The notes beneath the pieces are model-generated. The model did no database searches. It saw nothing but the letters and a program-made list of their open reading frames with translations, and was not told the DNA's origin. Shown piece by piece: positions 25,093-36,288 of a stretch of 64,000 nucleotides of DNA. This stretch comes from Paracoccus sp. S3-43. Lineage in GTDB: Bacteria; Pseudomonadota; Alphaproteobacteria; Rhodobacterales; Rhodobacteraceae. Each line of letters opens with the position of its first letter. Positions within the stretch are counted from its first letter, which is position 1. Made by a program: the position numbers and the translations under genes. The stretch lies in NCBI RefSeq assembly GCF_029027965.1, contig NZ_CP119082.1:2775001-2839000 (forward strand), read 5' to 3'.

Positions 25093-26515
25093 TCGTGTTG
25101 GCCGCGCCCGATCCATCGGTCCCCGACCCCTCGCCGGTGACGGCGGGGGTGGCTTCCGCAGGCACCTGACCGGCGCGGAAATCGACCGCCGCCAGGCCCT
25201 TCAGGATATCGACCGCATAGGCGAGCTGATAGTCTTCCTCGCGCAGCTTGGCGGTGGCCTCGACCTCGGCGGCCTCCTGCTCCATCTGCTGCTTTTCGTC
25301 GTCGCTGACCGAATCGTTGTTCAGCGCGCCGCGCAGATCGGCTTCGGACCGGCCGAAATTCGACTGGCTGCGGGGGCCTGCCTCGTCCTCTTCCGAGGCG
25401 GGCGGGGGCGAGGGCTGGGCCACCAGGATGTCGGGCTGGATGCCCAGCGACTGGATCGACCGGCCCGACGGCGTGTAATAGCGCGCCGTGGTCAGCCGGA
25501 TGGCGCTGTCGGCCGTCACCGGCATCACCGTCTGGACCGAGCCCTTGCCGAAGGTCTTTTCGCCCACCACGATGGCGCGGCGATGATCCTGCAAGGCGCC
25601 CGCGACGATTTCCGACGCGCTGGCGGAACCGCCATTGGTCAACACGACCATCGGCTTGCTCTGGGCCAGGTCGCCCGGCTCGGCGTTCCAGCGTTCGCTT
25701 TCCTCGGGGTTGCGGCCGCGGGTGCTGACGATTTCGCCCGCGTCCAGGAAGGCGTCGGACACGCTGATCGCCTGGTTCAGCAACCCGCCGGGGTTGTTGC
25801 GCAGATCCAGCACGAAGCCGGTCACCTTGTCGATGCCGCCCGCTTCCTTGACCGCCTTGTCCAGTTCGGATTTCAGCGTGTCATAGGTCTCGTCGTTGAA
25901 GGTCGAGACGCGCAGCACGACCGATTTCCCCTCGATCCGGGTCTTGACGACCGTCAGCTTGATCGTGTCGCGGGTCATGGTCAGATCGAACGGCTCGGTC
26001 TCGCCCTCGCGCAGGATGGTGACGGTGATCTCTGACCCGATGGGGCCGCGCATCATGTCCACGGCCTGATCCAGCGTCAGGCCCATCAGCGATTCGCCGT
26101 TCACATGGGTGATGAAATCCCCGGTCTTGACGCCCGCCCGCGCCGCAGGGGTGTCGTCGATGGGCGAGACGACCTTGACCAGCCCCTCCTCCTGGCTGAC
26201 CTCGATCCCCAAGCCGCCGAAGCTGCCGCGGGTCTGGGTCTGCATGTCCTGGTAATCGCTGGCCGACAGAAAGCTGGAATGCGGATCCAGCGATGTCAGC
26301 ATTCCGTTGATCGCGGCCTCGATCAGCTTCTTGTCGTCGGGCGCCTCGACGAAATCGGCGCGGACCCGTTCGAAGACGTTGCCGAACAGTTCGAGCTGTT
26401 CATAGATCGAGGCGTTGGAGCCGGTTTCCTGGGCCACCAGCGGCCCGGCGATCTGGGTGGTCAACAGCGCCCCGGCCAGAACCCCGCCCACCCCTGCGAT
26501 CAGATAATGTTTCAT
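25085..26515 (-). CDS. ctpA: S41 family C-terminal processing peptidase
   Basis: The 476-residue periplasmic protease has a signal or anchor segment ([23 protein letters not shown]), a PDZ domain near 90-170 ([29 protein letters not shown]) and the catalytic pair: Ser in [21 protein letters not shown] near residue 307 and Lys in [14 protein letters not shown] about 25 residues later. The C-terminal 100 residues are acidic and low in complexity. The ATG at 26515 has AGGAAAGG at good distance; an upstream TTG would overlap envC. CtpA often needs a partner and cleaves peptidoglycan endopeptidases; here its neighbour is an EnvC-like protein. Confidence 0.93.
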   Translation of the reverse strand: MKHYLIAGVGGVLAGALLTTQIAGPLVAQETGSNASIYEQLELFGNVFERVRADFVEAPDDKKLIEAAINGMLTSLDPHSSFLSASDYQDMQTQTRGSFGGLGIEVSQEEGLVKVVSPIDDTPAARAGVKTGDFITHVNGESLMGLTLDQAVDMMRGPIGSEITVTILREGETEPFDLTMTRDTIKLTVVKTRIEGKSVVLRVSTFNDETYDTLKSELDKAVKEAGGIDKVTGFVLDLRNNPGGLLNQAISVSDAFLDAGEIVSTRGRNPEESERWNAEPGDLAQSKPMVVLTNGGSASASEIVAGALQDHRRAIVVGEKTFGKGSVQTVMPVTADSAIRLTTARYYTPSGRSIQSLGIQPDILVAQPSPPPASEEDEAGPRSQSNFGRSEADLRGALNNDSVSDDEKQQMEQEAAEVEATAKLREEDYQLAYAVDILKGLAAVDFRAGQVPAEATPAVTGEGSGTDGSGAANTNG

Positions 26516-26532
26516 GACGGCCTTTCCTGCCT

Positions 26533-27708
26533 TCAATCCTGTTCAGGCTCCACGACGGGATTCAGCACGAACCAGTCCGCCGGGTCCAGAGTTTCCTGTC
26601 CCTTGCGCAATTCCAGATACAGGGATTCGGTCTGCCCTGCATGACCGCCAATGGCGGCATCGGTCACGAATTGCGCGCCGAATTCCTGCGCCGGCGCCTC
26701 GGTCCCGCCCATCAGGCCCAGCGGATCGCCCGCTTGCAGCACGTCGCCCACCTCTCCGAACACCTGCGACATGCCCGCGAAGACCAGAAGATACCCGCGC
26801 GCGGGTTCGACGATCATCACATTGCCGTAATCCAGCAGCGGCCCGCGATAGCGGATGGTGGCGGGCCAGGGCGTCGTCACCAGGGCGGCGGGCGGCGTGG
26901 CGATCACCCAGCCGGGCCGTTCGACCCCGGCGGCATCGGGCTGGTCGTAAAGGCGCAGGATGGTGCCCACCACCGGCAGCGGCAGGGCGCCGCGCGCGCC
27001 TTCGAAATCCTCCATCGGCGGGCCGACATCCATCTGGACCTTGGCGACCCCGGCGGCGAATTCGTCCAGCGACTGCGCCGCGTCGCGCAGCTTTTGCAGT
27101 TCCGCTGGGGCCTCGGCAAAGCGGACGGGCAGGCTGGAGCGGTCTGTGACGGCGCTGGCCAGCAGCCGGCGCGCCTCCTGCACCGAGGCCAGCCCCGCCG
27201 CCAGCATCTGCGCCGCGCCCGCCTGCAAGTCGCGCACGGTGGCGATTTCGGCCAGGTCGTCCTGCAACCGTTCCGCCTCGGCCCGCAGGCCGGGGGTGAC
27301 ATCGGCCAGGACCATCCCCGACCGGGCATTGGCAAGCGCGCCCGCCGGATGCAGCAGCAGGGTGGTTTCGGGCGCCTGTTGCAGCGCCGTCATCGCCCCC
27401 AGGACCGAGGCCAGCCGCCCGCGCTGCGATTCGAAGCGGGCGCGCAGGTCGGCTTCGCGCGCGCTTGCCTGGCGCAGGCCCTCGCGCAGGGCGGCAAGGC
27501 CCTGTTCATAGCCCCGGATCACCTCGGTCAGGGCGACGACCTGGTCATCGGCCGATACGGCATCGGCCAGCTTGGCGACGGCGGCGCGCAACTGGGCGGC
27601 GGCGTCCTGCGCCTCGGCCACCGCGGCCGTGACCGAGGGCTGGGGTTCCTGGGCCGATCCCGGCGCGGCGATCAGCGCGGCAAGCGCCAGAGAGCGAAAG
27701 AGCTTCAT
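26533..27708 (-). CDS. EnvC-like murein hydrolase activator (degenerate LytM/M23)
   Basis: The 391-residue secreted protein has a signal peptide (RSLALAALIAAPGSAQ), a long alanine-, leucine- and glutamine-rich coiled-coil region (about 25-240) and a C-terminal LytM fold (YRGPLLDYGNVMIVEPARGYLLVFAGMSQVFGEVGDVLQAGDPLGLMGG). The zinc-binding HxH of active M23 peptidases is replaced by LVF, and the earlier HxxxD is absent. The domain is therefore most likely non-catalytic, as in EnvC, which activates amidases at the division site. Its ATG overlaps the gpmI stop (ATGA). Confidence 0.9.
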   Translation of the reverse strand: MKLFRSLALAALIAAPGSAQEPQPSVTAAVAEAQDAAAQLRAAVAKLADAVSADDQVVALTEVIRGYEQGLAALREGLRQASAREADLRARFESQRGRLASVLGAMTALQQAPETTLLLHPAGALANARSGMVLADVTPGLRAEAERLQDDLAEIATVRDLQAGAAQMLAAGLASVQEARRLLASAVTDRSSLPVRFAEAPAELQKLRDAAQSLDEFAAGVAKVQMDVGPPMEDFEGARGALPLPVVGTILRLYDQPDAAGVERPGWVIATPPAALVTTPWPATIRYRGPLLDYGNVMIVEPARGYLLVFAGMSQVFGEVGDVLQAGDPLGLMGGTEAPAQEFGAQFVTDAAIGGHAGQTESLYLELRKGQETLDPADWFVLNPVVEPEQD

Positions 27709-29222
27709 GCGGTCTCGATCAGGCTTTCGCCGGTCATCTCGGCGGGCTTGTCCAGGCCCATCAGGTCCAGGACGGTGGGCGCCAGATCGGCCAGCCGCCC
27801 GCTGCGCAGGCGCGCGCCCGCCGGCCCGCCATAGACGATCACCGGCACCGGGTTGGTGGTATGCGCGGTATGCGGGCCGCCGGTCACCGGGTCGATCATG
27901 GTTTCGCAATTGCCGTGATCGGCGCAGATCACCGCCGCGCCGCCCGCCCGGTCCAGCGCGTCCAGCATCCGGCCCAGGCCGCGATCCACCGCCTCGCAGG
28001 CCAGCATGGCGGCGGGCAGGCTGCCGGTATGGCCCACCATGTCGGGATTGGCGAAATTCACCACGATCAGGTCATAGCCCGCGCCGATCACCTGAACCAG
28101 CTTGTCGGCCACCTGGTCGGCGGCCATTTCCGGGGCCAGGTCATAGGTCGCGACCTTGGGGCTGGAGGGCATGAAGCGGTCCTCGCCCGGTTCGGGGGCC
28201 TCCTTGCCGCCGTTCAGGAAGAAGGTGACATGGGGATATTTCTCGGTCTCGGCCAGGCGGAACTGGCGCAGGCCCTTGGCCGCCACCCAGGCGCCCAGCG
28301 TGTTGACCACCTGCCGCTTGGGATAGGCGGCGGCCATGTATTCGTCGTGGCGGGTGCTGTAATCGACCATGCCCAGCAGCGCCGCCCATTCGGGACGGTC
28401 GCCGGTGTCGAACCGATCGAAGGCCGGATCGGCCAGGGCGGTCAGGATCTCTCGCGCGCGGTCGGCCCGGAAGTTGAGGCAGAAGAACCCGTCCCCGTCC
28501 ATCGCGCCGTTATAGCCGTCGATGATGAAGGGCTGGATGAATTCGTCGGTCTCGCCCCGCGCATAGGCCATGGTGACGGCCAGGTCGGCCGACAGCGCGG
28601 CTTCGCCCTGGCCCGCGACGATGGCGCGATAGGCGCGTTCGATCCGTTCCCAGCGGTTGTCGCGGTCCATCGCGTAATAGCGGCCGATGACGGTGCCGAT
28701 CCGCGCGCCCTCGGGCAGGCTGCCCTGCAATTCGGTGATGAATCCCATGGCGGATTGCGGCGGCACGTCGCGCCCGTCGGTGATCGCGTGGACCACGACC
28801 GGCACGCCAGCGGCGGCGATGGCGCGGATGGCGGCCTGGACATGGACGACATGGCCATGCACCCCCCCGTCCGAGACGATGCCCATCAGATGCGCCGTTC
28901 CGCCCGTGGCCTGCAGCCGTTCCACGAATCGCACCAGCCCTTCGTTGCCCACGAAGCTGCCGTCCTCGATCGCAAGGTCGATCTGGCCCAGGTCCATGGC
29001 GACGACCCGGCCCGCGCCGATATTGGTGTGGCCGACCTCGGAATTGCCCATCTGGCCGCGCGGCAGGCCCACATCCGGGCCGAAGGTCGTCAGCATGGCA
29101 TGGGGGCAGTCGCGCATCAGCCGGTCGAAATTCGGCGTCGCCGCCTGGTCGGGCGCGCTTTGTTCGGGCCGGTCGGATATGCCCCAGCCGTCAAGGATGC
29201 ACAGGACCACAGGTTTCGTCAT
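27705..29222 (-). CDS. gpmI: 2,3-bisphosphoglycerate-independent phosphoglycerate mutase
   Basis: The 505-residue Mn-dependent enzyme interconverts 3- and 2-phosphoglycerate. The alkaline-phosphatase-fold metal ligands appear as CILDGWGISD at the start, the nucleophile serine as GQMGNSEVGHTNIGAGR near residue 63, and the later ligands in NFANPDMVGHTG and ADHGNCETM. TDGRDVPPQSAMGF and GRYYAMDRDNRWER are substrate-binding blocks. The length is normal. It begins the overlapping gpmI-envC-ctpA-rppH set; 117 bp upstream, after the 43-bp element, lies rlmH. Confidence 0.96.
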   Translation of the reverse strand: MTKPVVLCILDGWGISDRPEQSAPDQAATPNFDRLMRDCPHAMLTTFGPDVGLPRGQMGNSEVGHTNIGAGRVVAMDLGQIDLAIEDGSFVGNEGLVRFVERLQATGGTAHLMGIVSDGGVHGHVVHVQAAIRAIAAAGVPVVVHAITDGRDVPPQSAMGFITELQGSLPEGARIGTVIGRYYAMDRDNRWERIERAYRAIVAGQGEAALSADLAVTMAYARGETDEFIQPFIIDGYNGAMDGDGFFCLNFRADRAREILTALADPAFDRFDTGDRPEWAALLGMVDYSTRHDEYMAAAYPKRQVVNTLGAWVAAKGLRQFRLAETEKYPHVTFFLNGGKEAPEPGEDRFMPSSPKVATYDLAPEMAADQVADKLVQVIGAGYDLIVVNFANPDMVGHTGSLPAAMLACEAVDRGLGRMLDALDRAGGAAVICADHGNCETMIDPVTGGPHTAHTTNPVPVIVYGGPAGARLRSGRLADLAPTVLDLMGLDKPAEMTGESLIETA

Positions 29223-29281
29223 ATCGTCCCTCGGGGATGGTTTGCGCCTTGTTACGCCTGTGCGGCGCTTGCGGCAACCGC

Positions 29282-29324
29282 AAGGCCGGGGGCGCTTCGC
29301 CCCCCGGACCCCCAGAGGATATTT
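29282..29324 (-). repeat. 43-bp dispersed element with G/C hairpin, copy B
   Basis: Read on the minus strand this differs by one base from copy A at 8490-8532. It starts 15 nt after the rlmH stop codon and points the same way as rlmH. It includes the same G/C hairpin with a GAAG loop. It lies between rlmH and gpmI. Confidence 0.7.
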
Positions 29325-29339
29325 GCGTGAAGAAGACGA

Positions 29340-29807
29340 TCATTCGCGGTGATAGGGCGATCCGGCCAGGATGGTGGCGGCGCGATAGAGCTGTTCGGCC
29401 AGCATCACCCGAACCAGCAGATGCGGCCAGACCATCCGGCCCAGGCTGATCTGCCAGTCGGCGCGGGCGCACAGCGACGGATCCACCCCGTCCGCACCGC
29501 CGATCACGAAACAGAGATCGCGGGCCCGGTCCCGGTATCCCGCCAGCCGCCCCGCGAAGTCCGGCGACGTGGGCTGGTCGCCGCGTTCGTCCATCACCAC
29601 CAGGGCCGCGCCCGGCGGGATGGCGCGGGACAGAAGCTCGGCCTCGGCGGCCATGCCGCCGCCGCGCTTGTCCTCGACCTCGGTCAGGGTGACGGGGGGC
29701 AGGCCAAGGCTGCGGCCGGTCCTGGCGAAACGGTCGAGGTAATCCGCCACCATCGCCGCCTCGGGGCCCTTGCGCAGCCGTCCGACCGCGGCGATGTCGA
29801 TCCGCAT
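29340..29807 (-). CDS. rlmH: 23S rRNA (pseudouridine-1915 N3)-methyltransferase
   Basis: The 155-residue SPOUT-class enzyme methylates pseudouridine 1915 in helix 69 of 23S rRNA. Motifs are MRIDIAAVGRLRKGPEAAM at the start, LVVMDERGDQPTSPDFAGRL near 85, the SAM-binding knot FVIGGADGVDPSL near 110, and the C-terminal RVMLAEQLYRAATILAGSPYHRE that closes the knot. Length and order are standard. The gene follows rsfS by 15 bp, the usual bacterial pairing of two ribosome-related genes. Confidence 0.96.
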   Translation of the reverse strand: MRIDIAAVGRLRKGPEAAMVADYLDRFARTGRSLGLPPVTLTEVEDKRGGGMAAEAELLSRAIPPGAALVVMDERGDQPTSPDFAGRLAGYRDRARDLCFVIGGADGVDPSLCARADWQISLGRMVWPHLLVRVMLAEQLYRAATILAGSPYHRE

Positions 29808-29822
29808 GGTGTCCCGCCCGGC

Positions 29823-30245
29823 CTAATGCGCGGGGCGGGCCTGGTCGCGCACGCGGCTGAGCGCGTCGGCGGGCATCCACATCTTTTCAAGCTGATAGAA
29901 TTCGCGCACCTCGGGCCGGAAGACATGGACGATGACATCGTCGGTGTCGATCAGCACCCAGTCGCCGGTGTCCTTGCCTTCGATCCGGGGGGTGCGGCCG
30001 GTGATCTGCTTCATCCGCTCGGCCAGCTTTTCGGCGATGGCGCCGACCTGGCGCGCGCTGCGGCCCGATGCGATCACCATGTGATCCGCCATGGCCGACC
30101 GGCCGCGCAGGTCGATCGTGACGATGTCCTCGGCCTTGTCGTCGTCAAGCGAGGACAGGATGCGGTCAAGGATCTGGTCGCTGGTCAGATCCTGCGCCGC
30201 GGGGATCGCTGCCGGCCCCGTGGCCGGCGAGACGTCTTGTGACAG
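29823..30245 (-). CDS. rsfS: Ribosome silencing factor RsfS, probable CTG start
   Basis: RsfS binds uL14 and stops the subunits joining when nutrients fail. The conserved core SLDDDKAEDIVTIDLRGRSAMADHMVIASGRSARQV is intact, but the first in-frame ATG (30092) lies in its middle and would give only 89 residues, losing the first strand. Upstream the frame stays open to a TGA 6 bases before codon CTG at 30243-30245 and has no ATG, GTG or TTG. A perfect GGAGG at 30254-30258 sits 8 nt before that CTG. Starting there gives 140 residues (LSQDVSPATGPAAIPAAQDL...), a normal RsfS length with the usual variable N-terminus. Confidence 0.75.
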   Translation of the reverse strand: MSQDVSPATGPAAIPAAQDLTSDQILDRILSSLDDDKAEDIVTIDLRGRSAMADHMVIASGRSARQVGAIAEKLAERMKQITGRTPRIEGKDTGDWVLIDTDDVIVHVFRPEVREFYQLEKMWMPADALSRVRDQARPAH

Positions 30246-30558
30246 GGTTCAATCCTCCGGTCAGCGCGCCGATCGCCCCCGGCGCAGGGGATGGATCAAA
30301 GATAGCACCTTTTCAGGCCATCTCAATGTTCCCGGTCCGATTGTACCGGGGCTTGTCGGCAATATTGCGTCAATGGGCAAAGACGATTAGAACAGGCGCA
30401 TGTCCGGGTTCATCTATTTCGACATCCATGACCGCGCCCGCCTGCCCTCGCGATTCTTCGGCGAAGCAAACTGCGTGACGGCGCGACTGTGACGGGCTGC
30501 GGTCCTGCCGCAGCCGCCTGTCCGTCATGATCACATCACAGCCGAAAGCCAAACAGCC
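30246..30558 (+). other. Intergenic region upstream of leuC
   Basis: This 313-bp stretch separates divergent rsfS and leuC. It holds the rsfS ribosome site, a possible 30-codon ORF at 30400-30492 (MSGFIYFDIHDRARL...) without a clear ribosome site, and a perfect 8-bp hairpin (GGCTGCGG, loop TCCTG, CCGCAGCC) at 30495-30515, just after that ORF's stop and 44 bp before leuC. No T-run follows the hairpin. Promoters for both genes must lie here, but I see no convincing match. Confidence 0.5.
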
Positions 30559-31980
<1,422 letters not shown>

Positions 31981-31983
<3 letters not shown>

Positions 31984-32090
31984 TCCCGCGGGCGCGGTCA
32001 TGGCGGCTGCTGTGGCCGCCTGATCCCGCGGGCGCGGTCATGGCGGCTGCTGTGGCGGCTGCTGCGGCGGCTGCTGCGGCGGCCGCCTGA
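31981..32090 (+). repeat. 40-bp tandem duplication and GCT/GCG repeat tract at the leuC 3' end
   Basis: A 40-bp unit beginning with the leuC TGA is repeated at 32021, identical over the first 36 bases. Each copy holds an ATG followed by alanine codons: ATG 32000 gives MAAAVAA and a stop, and ATG 32040 gives a 16-residue peptide of one Met, one Val and fourteen Ala before TGA at 32088-32090. The second copy runs into a GCGGCTGCT repeat. I see no ribosome site, so translation is unproven. From 32091 to 32357 I see no gene; the region carries the leader of the next one. Confidence 0.8.
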
Positions 32091-32357
32091 TTCACCCCAC
32101 GCCACCGCGCGAATCAGGATGGCGGCACGTTTTTGCAGGCGATGCAAATTCCCCGACAGCCTCTGATATAGGCCGTTTTCCGGGCACAATCAGGACGGGA
32201 ACACCTGTCGAAAAGAGCATGTGATTCCCCCCGCCGAACGGGCTTTCGCGGAGACTTGAATCAAATTTTATGTTACCACTTTGAAACCACGGTGCGGCGA
32301 TGATCGCCCGCCAGACGTGCCATAATGAGTCATTCGGTAATAATTGGGAGGAATGAG

Positions 32358-32999
32358 ATGAACATCGCAACATTCGCCACGGCGACTGCTGTTGCCGCTC
32401 TGATGGCAACCGGCGCGAGCGCCGCCACGCTGAGCCTTGTGGCTCCGACCGAAACGCAATTCAATCTTTCCGGCTTCAATCCGACAGGCAGCCCCGTCGA
32501 TCTGAATGGCCAGGATATCGAGTTCATCTCGGGCGACAAGAAGACCGCATCGAACGGTCTGTCGGTCAGCGGTCCGGCCAGGGTCACGTTTACCTATCTG
32601 GGCTACGAGGCGGGGCACCAGAACAGTTCCTATGGTTTCGGCATTGACGGCAATTTCCTGTTCGAGAATGCGACCGCTACCGTCGGCAGCAGCTACACCT
32701 ACACGCAAGCCGGTGCCGACCTCGTGAACTTTACGTTCCACACCGCAAACCCCCTGTCCTATTTCCACAATCACGATGTTGCCGATCCGGCGACCGGGGA
32801 TTATGCGATCGGTTACCTCCGTATCAGCGATACTTCGTGGTACGCGCTGTTCGACGATATCGCGCAGAACGACCGCGACTTCGACGATCTGGTGCTGCGC
32901 ATCGACGTGGCCCCCGTTCCGCTGCCTGCCGCGGGCTTCCTGCTGCTGGGCGGTATGGGCGCCCTGGGGGCTGCCGCGCGTCGTCGCAAGGCCGCCTGA
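32358..32999 (+). CDS. VPLPA-CTERM sorting domain protein (secreted, unknown role)
   Basis: The 213-residue protein has a signal peptide ([23 protein letters not shown]) and a C-terminal VPLPA-CTERM tail at about 187-213: [14 protein letters not shown], a short membrane helix and the basic end ARRRKAA. Such tails are recognised and removed by an exosortase (XrtD type) in envelope biogenesis. The mature part is rich in Thr, Asn, Ser and aromatic residues, with no known enzyme motif; [14 protein letters not shown] resembles the acid strand of DUF4114-like domains. A GGGAGGA site precedes ATG 32358. It interrupts the leuC-leuD order and is followed by a strong terminator. Confidence 0.88.
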   Translation: MNIATFATATAVAALMATGASAATLSLVAPTETQFNLSGFNPTGSPVDLNGQDIEFISGDKKTASNGLSVSGPARVTFTYLGYEAGHQNSSYGFGIDGNFLFENATATVGSSYTYTQAGADLVNFTFHTANPLSYFHNHDVADPATGDYAIGYLRISDTSWYALFDDIAQNDRDFDDLVLRIDVAPVPLPAAGFLLLGGMGALGAAARRRKAA

Positions 33000-33024
33000 T
33001 CCCTGCGAACGACCCGACCAACCC

Positions 33025-33049
33025 AAGCCCCGCGATCATCGCGGGGCTT
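33025..33049 (+). terminator. Intrinsic terminator after the VPLPA-CTERM gene
   Basis: A perfect 10-bp stem, AAGCCCCGCG and CGCGGGGCTT, with loop ATCAT is followed by GTTCGTTTCGT. It starts 25 bp after the stop codon and should block read-through into leuD. Confidence 0.8.
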
Positions 33050-33089
33050 GTTCGTTTCGTCCGGCCGCTTGCCATGTCGTATCGGCAGC

Positions 33090-33118
33090 TTGAAGACCGT
33101 ATGGCCGATGGCTATGAT
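33090..33118 (+). promoter_or_regulatory. Candidate sigma-70 promoter for leuD
   Basis: TTGAAG (33090-33095) and TATGAT (33113-33118) are separated by exactly 17 bp and lie 30 bp before the leuD ATG. The match is 4 of 6 and 5 of 6 to consensus. It comes just after the terminator, where leuD needs its own promoter. Confidence 0.5.
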
Positions 33119-33148
33119 CGCATCCGCCCGCAGGAAACAGGATATCCG

Positions 33149-33754
33149 ATGGACAAGTTCACCACCCTGACCGGCATCGCGGCACCCATGCCGCTGGTCA
33201 ATATCGACACCGACATGATCATCCCGAAACAGTTCCTCAAGACGATCCAGCGGTCGGGCCTGGGGGTCAATCTGTTCGACGAATTGCGCTATGACCGCGA
33301 CGGGACCGAGCTGCCGGATTTCGTGCTGAACAAGCCCGCCTATCGGCAGGCCGAGATCATCGTGGCCGGGGACAATTTCGGCTGCGGGTCGTCGCGCGAA
33401 CACGCGCCCTGGGCGCTGCTGGATTTCGGCATCCGCTGCGTGATCTCGACCAGCTTCGCCGACATCTTCTTCAACAACTGCTTCAAGAACGGCATCCTGC
33501 CCATCGTCCTGCCGCAGGATGCCGTGGACGCGCTGATGGAGGATGCGCGCAAGGGCGCCAATGCCCGGATGACGGTGGATCTGGAAAGCCAGACCGTCAC
33601 CACATCGGACGGGGTGGTCTTTGCGTTCGATGTCGATCCGTTCCGCAAGCATTGCCTGCTGAACGGGCTGGACGATATCGGGCTGACCATGGAAAAGGCG
33701 CCCCGCATCGAAAACTATGAAACGCAGATGGCTCAGGCCCGGCCCTGGGTCTGA
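33149..33754 (+). CDS. leuD: 3-isopropylmalate dehydratase small subunit
   Basis: The 201-residue subunit forms the swivelling domain of isopropylmalate isomerase with LeuC. Signature blocks are [24 protein letters not shown] near residue 16, [26 protein letters not shown] near 73, and [20 protein letters not shown] near 101. Length is normal. The ATG at 33149 has AGGAAACAGGA upstream. Unlike the usual adjacent leuCD pair it is separated from leuC, but a candidate promoter directly precedes it. Confidence 0.96.
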   Translation: MDKFTTLTGIAAPMPLVNIDTDMIIPKQFLKTIQRSGLGVNLFDELRYDRDGTELPDFVLNKPAYRQAEIIVAGDNFGCGSSREHAPWALLDFGIRCVISTSFADIFFNNCFKNGILPIVLPQDAVDALMEDARKGANARMTVDLESQTVTTSDGVVFAFDVDPFRKHCLLNGLDDIGLTMEKAPRIENYETQMAQARPWV

Positions 33755-33771
33755 GCGGACGGCCTGAAAAG

Positions 33772-33797
33772 GCCCCGCCATGCGTGGATGGCGGGGC
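33772..33797. terminator. Hairpin between convergent leuD and ccrM
   Basis: A 10-bp perfect stem (GCCCCGCCAT and ATGGCGGGGC) with loop GCGTGG starts 18 bp after the leuD stop. No T-run follows on the plus strand. It may serve as the 3' end for leuD. Confidence 0.6.
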
Positions 33798-33802
33798 AAG
33801 GG

Positions 33803-33836
33803 GGTTCCCCCCGATGGCGGCAGCCTGGGGGGAACC
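33803..33836. terminator. Second hairpin between leuD and ccrM
   Basis: A 10-bp perfect stem (GGTTCCCCCC and GGGGGGAACC) encloses a 14-nt loop. It lies 18 bp beyond the ccrM stop in ccrM's direction. No T-run is seen, so a terminator role is inferred only from place. Confidence 0.45.
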
Positions 33837-33853
33837 TGGCGAACCGGGACGCC

Positions 33854-35073
<1,220 letters not shown>

Positions 35074-35075
<2 letters not shown>

Positions 35076-35706
35076 AAGGGGTTGATTGCAGCTCTTTACA
35101 CAAGATGTTGTGCACCGGCTCGAAGGAACGCCTATGAAAGGGGGTGACGCCCAGATCTAGCAGCGCGCGTTTGTGGACGGGCGTGGCGTAACCGGCATTC
35201 GCCTCCCAGCCATAGCCGGGATGTTGTTGCGCCAAATCCACCATTAGCCGGTCGCGCGCCACCTTGGCCAGGATCGACGCGGCGGCGATCGTCACGCAGC
35301 GCGCATCGCCCTGGACGATCGCCTCTCCGGGGCAGGACAGGTCGCGGGGGATGCGGTTGCCGTCCACCAGCACAAGGCAGGGCCGCTGGCGCAGGCCCGC
35401 GACCGCCATGCACATCGCCAGATGGGCCGCGTGATAGATGTTCAGGCGGTCGATCTCCTCGACGCCGACATGGATAATGCAATGATCGCAGTTGGCGGCC
35501 AGCCATTCGGCCAGGGCTTCGCGGCGTTTCGCGGTCAGCTTCTTGGAATCGTTCAGCCCGTCGGGGATGCTGGTGGGGTCCAGGATCACGGCGGCGGCGG
35601 TCACGGGCCCGGCCAGGGGGCCGCGCCCGACCTCGTCCACGCCCGCGACATGGCGGGCGCCTCGGGCCAGGGCGGCATGTTCAACGCTGAAGTCCGGCAG
35701 GCTCAT
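35074..35706 (-). CDS. rnhB: Ribonuclease HII
   Basis: The 210-residue enzyme cuts RNA in RNA-DNA hybrids and at single ribonucleotides in DNA. The catalytic acids are visible: Asp-Glu in [16 protein letters not shown] near residue 23, Asp in [10 protein letters not shown] near 114, and Asp in [14 protein letters not shown] near 150. [12 protein letters not shown] is the family substrate-binding block. Length is normal. It lies directly upstream of ccrM in the same direction and its start overlaps the allA stop (ATGA), so allA-rnhB-ccrM could be read together. Confidence 0.95.
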
Positions 35707-36182
35707 GCGGTGATGGTTACAGCGGGAATGGTCACCTCTTCAAGGTTCACGCCCGCGCCTTCCCGGTCCACCACCAGGAAATCCGCCGGGCTGTCCAGCG
35801 GCGTCAGCACCCCGTGCCAGACGCCCGCGCGCAGGTTGACGCCGGTGCCTGCGGGCACCAGGAAGGCGCGCGGCTGGCCGGGCGTGCCGTCGTCGTCGGG
35901 GGCCACCACCGACAGCCAGGCCCCCGGCCCCAGCGGCATGAAGGCCTGGCTGCCCAGCGGATGGCGTTCCAGCAGGGCGCAGTCATAGGGCAGGCTGACC
36001 GCCTGCGACCGGAAGATCGAGATGATCGCGTCGCCCCCGCCGGTCTCGACGGTGGCAAGCGCGTGGTGGCGTTCGCAGCGGCCCGCGTTGATCATGCGGT
36101 CGGGCGTGGCGCGCGGGGTCAGAACATCCCCAAAGGGGGCGAAGGCGTCGGCGGTGATCGGTTCGATGCGGATGCGGGTCAT
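35703..36182 (-). CDS. allA: Ureidoglycolate lyase
   Basis: The 159-residue cupin-like enzyme splits ureidoglycolate into glyoxylate and urea, a late step of purine breakdown. It opens [19 protein letters not shown] and has the family blocks [30 protein letters not shown] and [26 protein letters not shown], with the His and Glu of the active site. AAGGAGG five bases before ATG 36182 fixes the start. No other purine catabolic gene is adjacent in the window. It overlaps rnhB by four bases. Confidence 0.92.
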   Translation of the reverse strand: MTRIRIEPITADAFAPFGDVLTPRATPDRMINAGRCERHHALATVETGGGDAIISIFRSQAVSLPYDCALLERHPLGSQAFMPLGPGAWLSVVAPDDDGTPGQPRAFLVPAGTGVNLRAGVWHGVLTPLDSPADFLVVDREGAGVNLEEVTIPAVTITA

Positions 36183-36288
36183 GGGTTCCTCCTTGCCCCC
36201 TGGCTTAGCCTGCCGCGGCCAGCCCGTCGAGGATCCGGGCCAGGATCGCCCGGCGCGTGGCAGCGGCAGCGCGCCCGTCATCGGGCCA

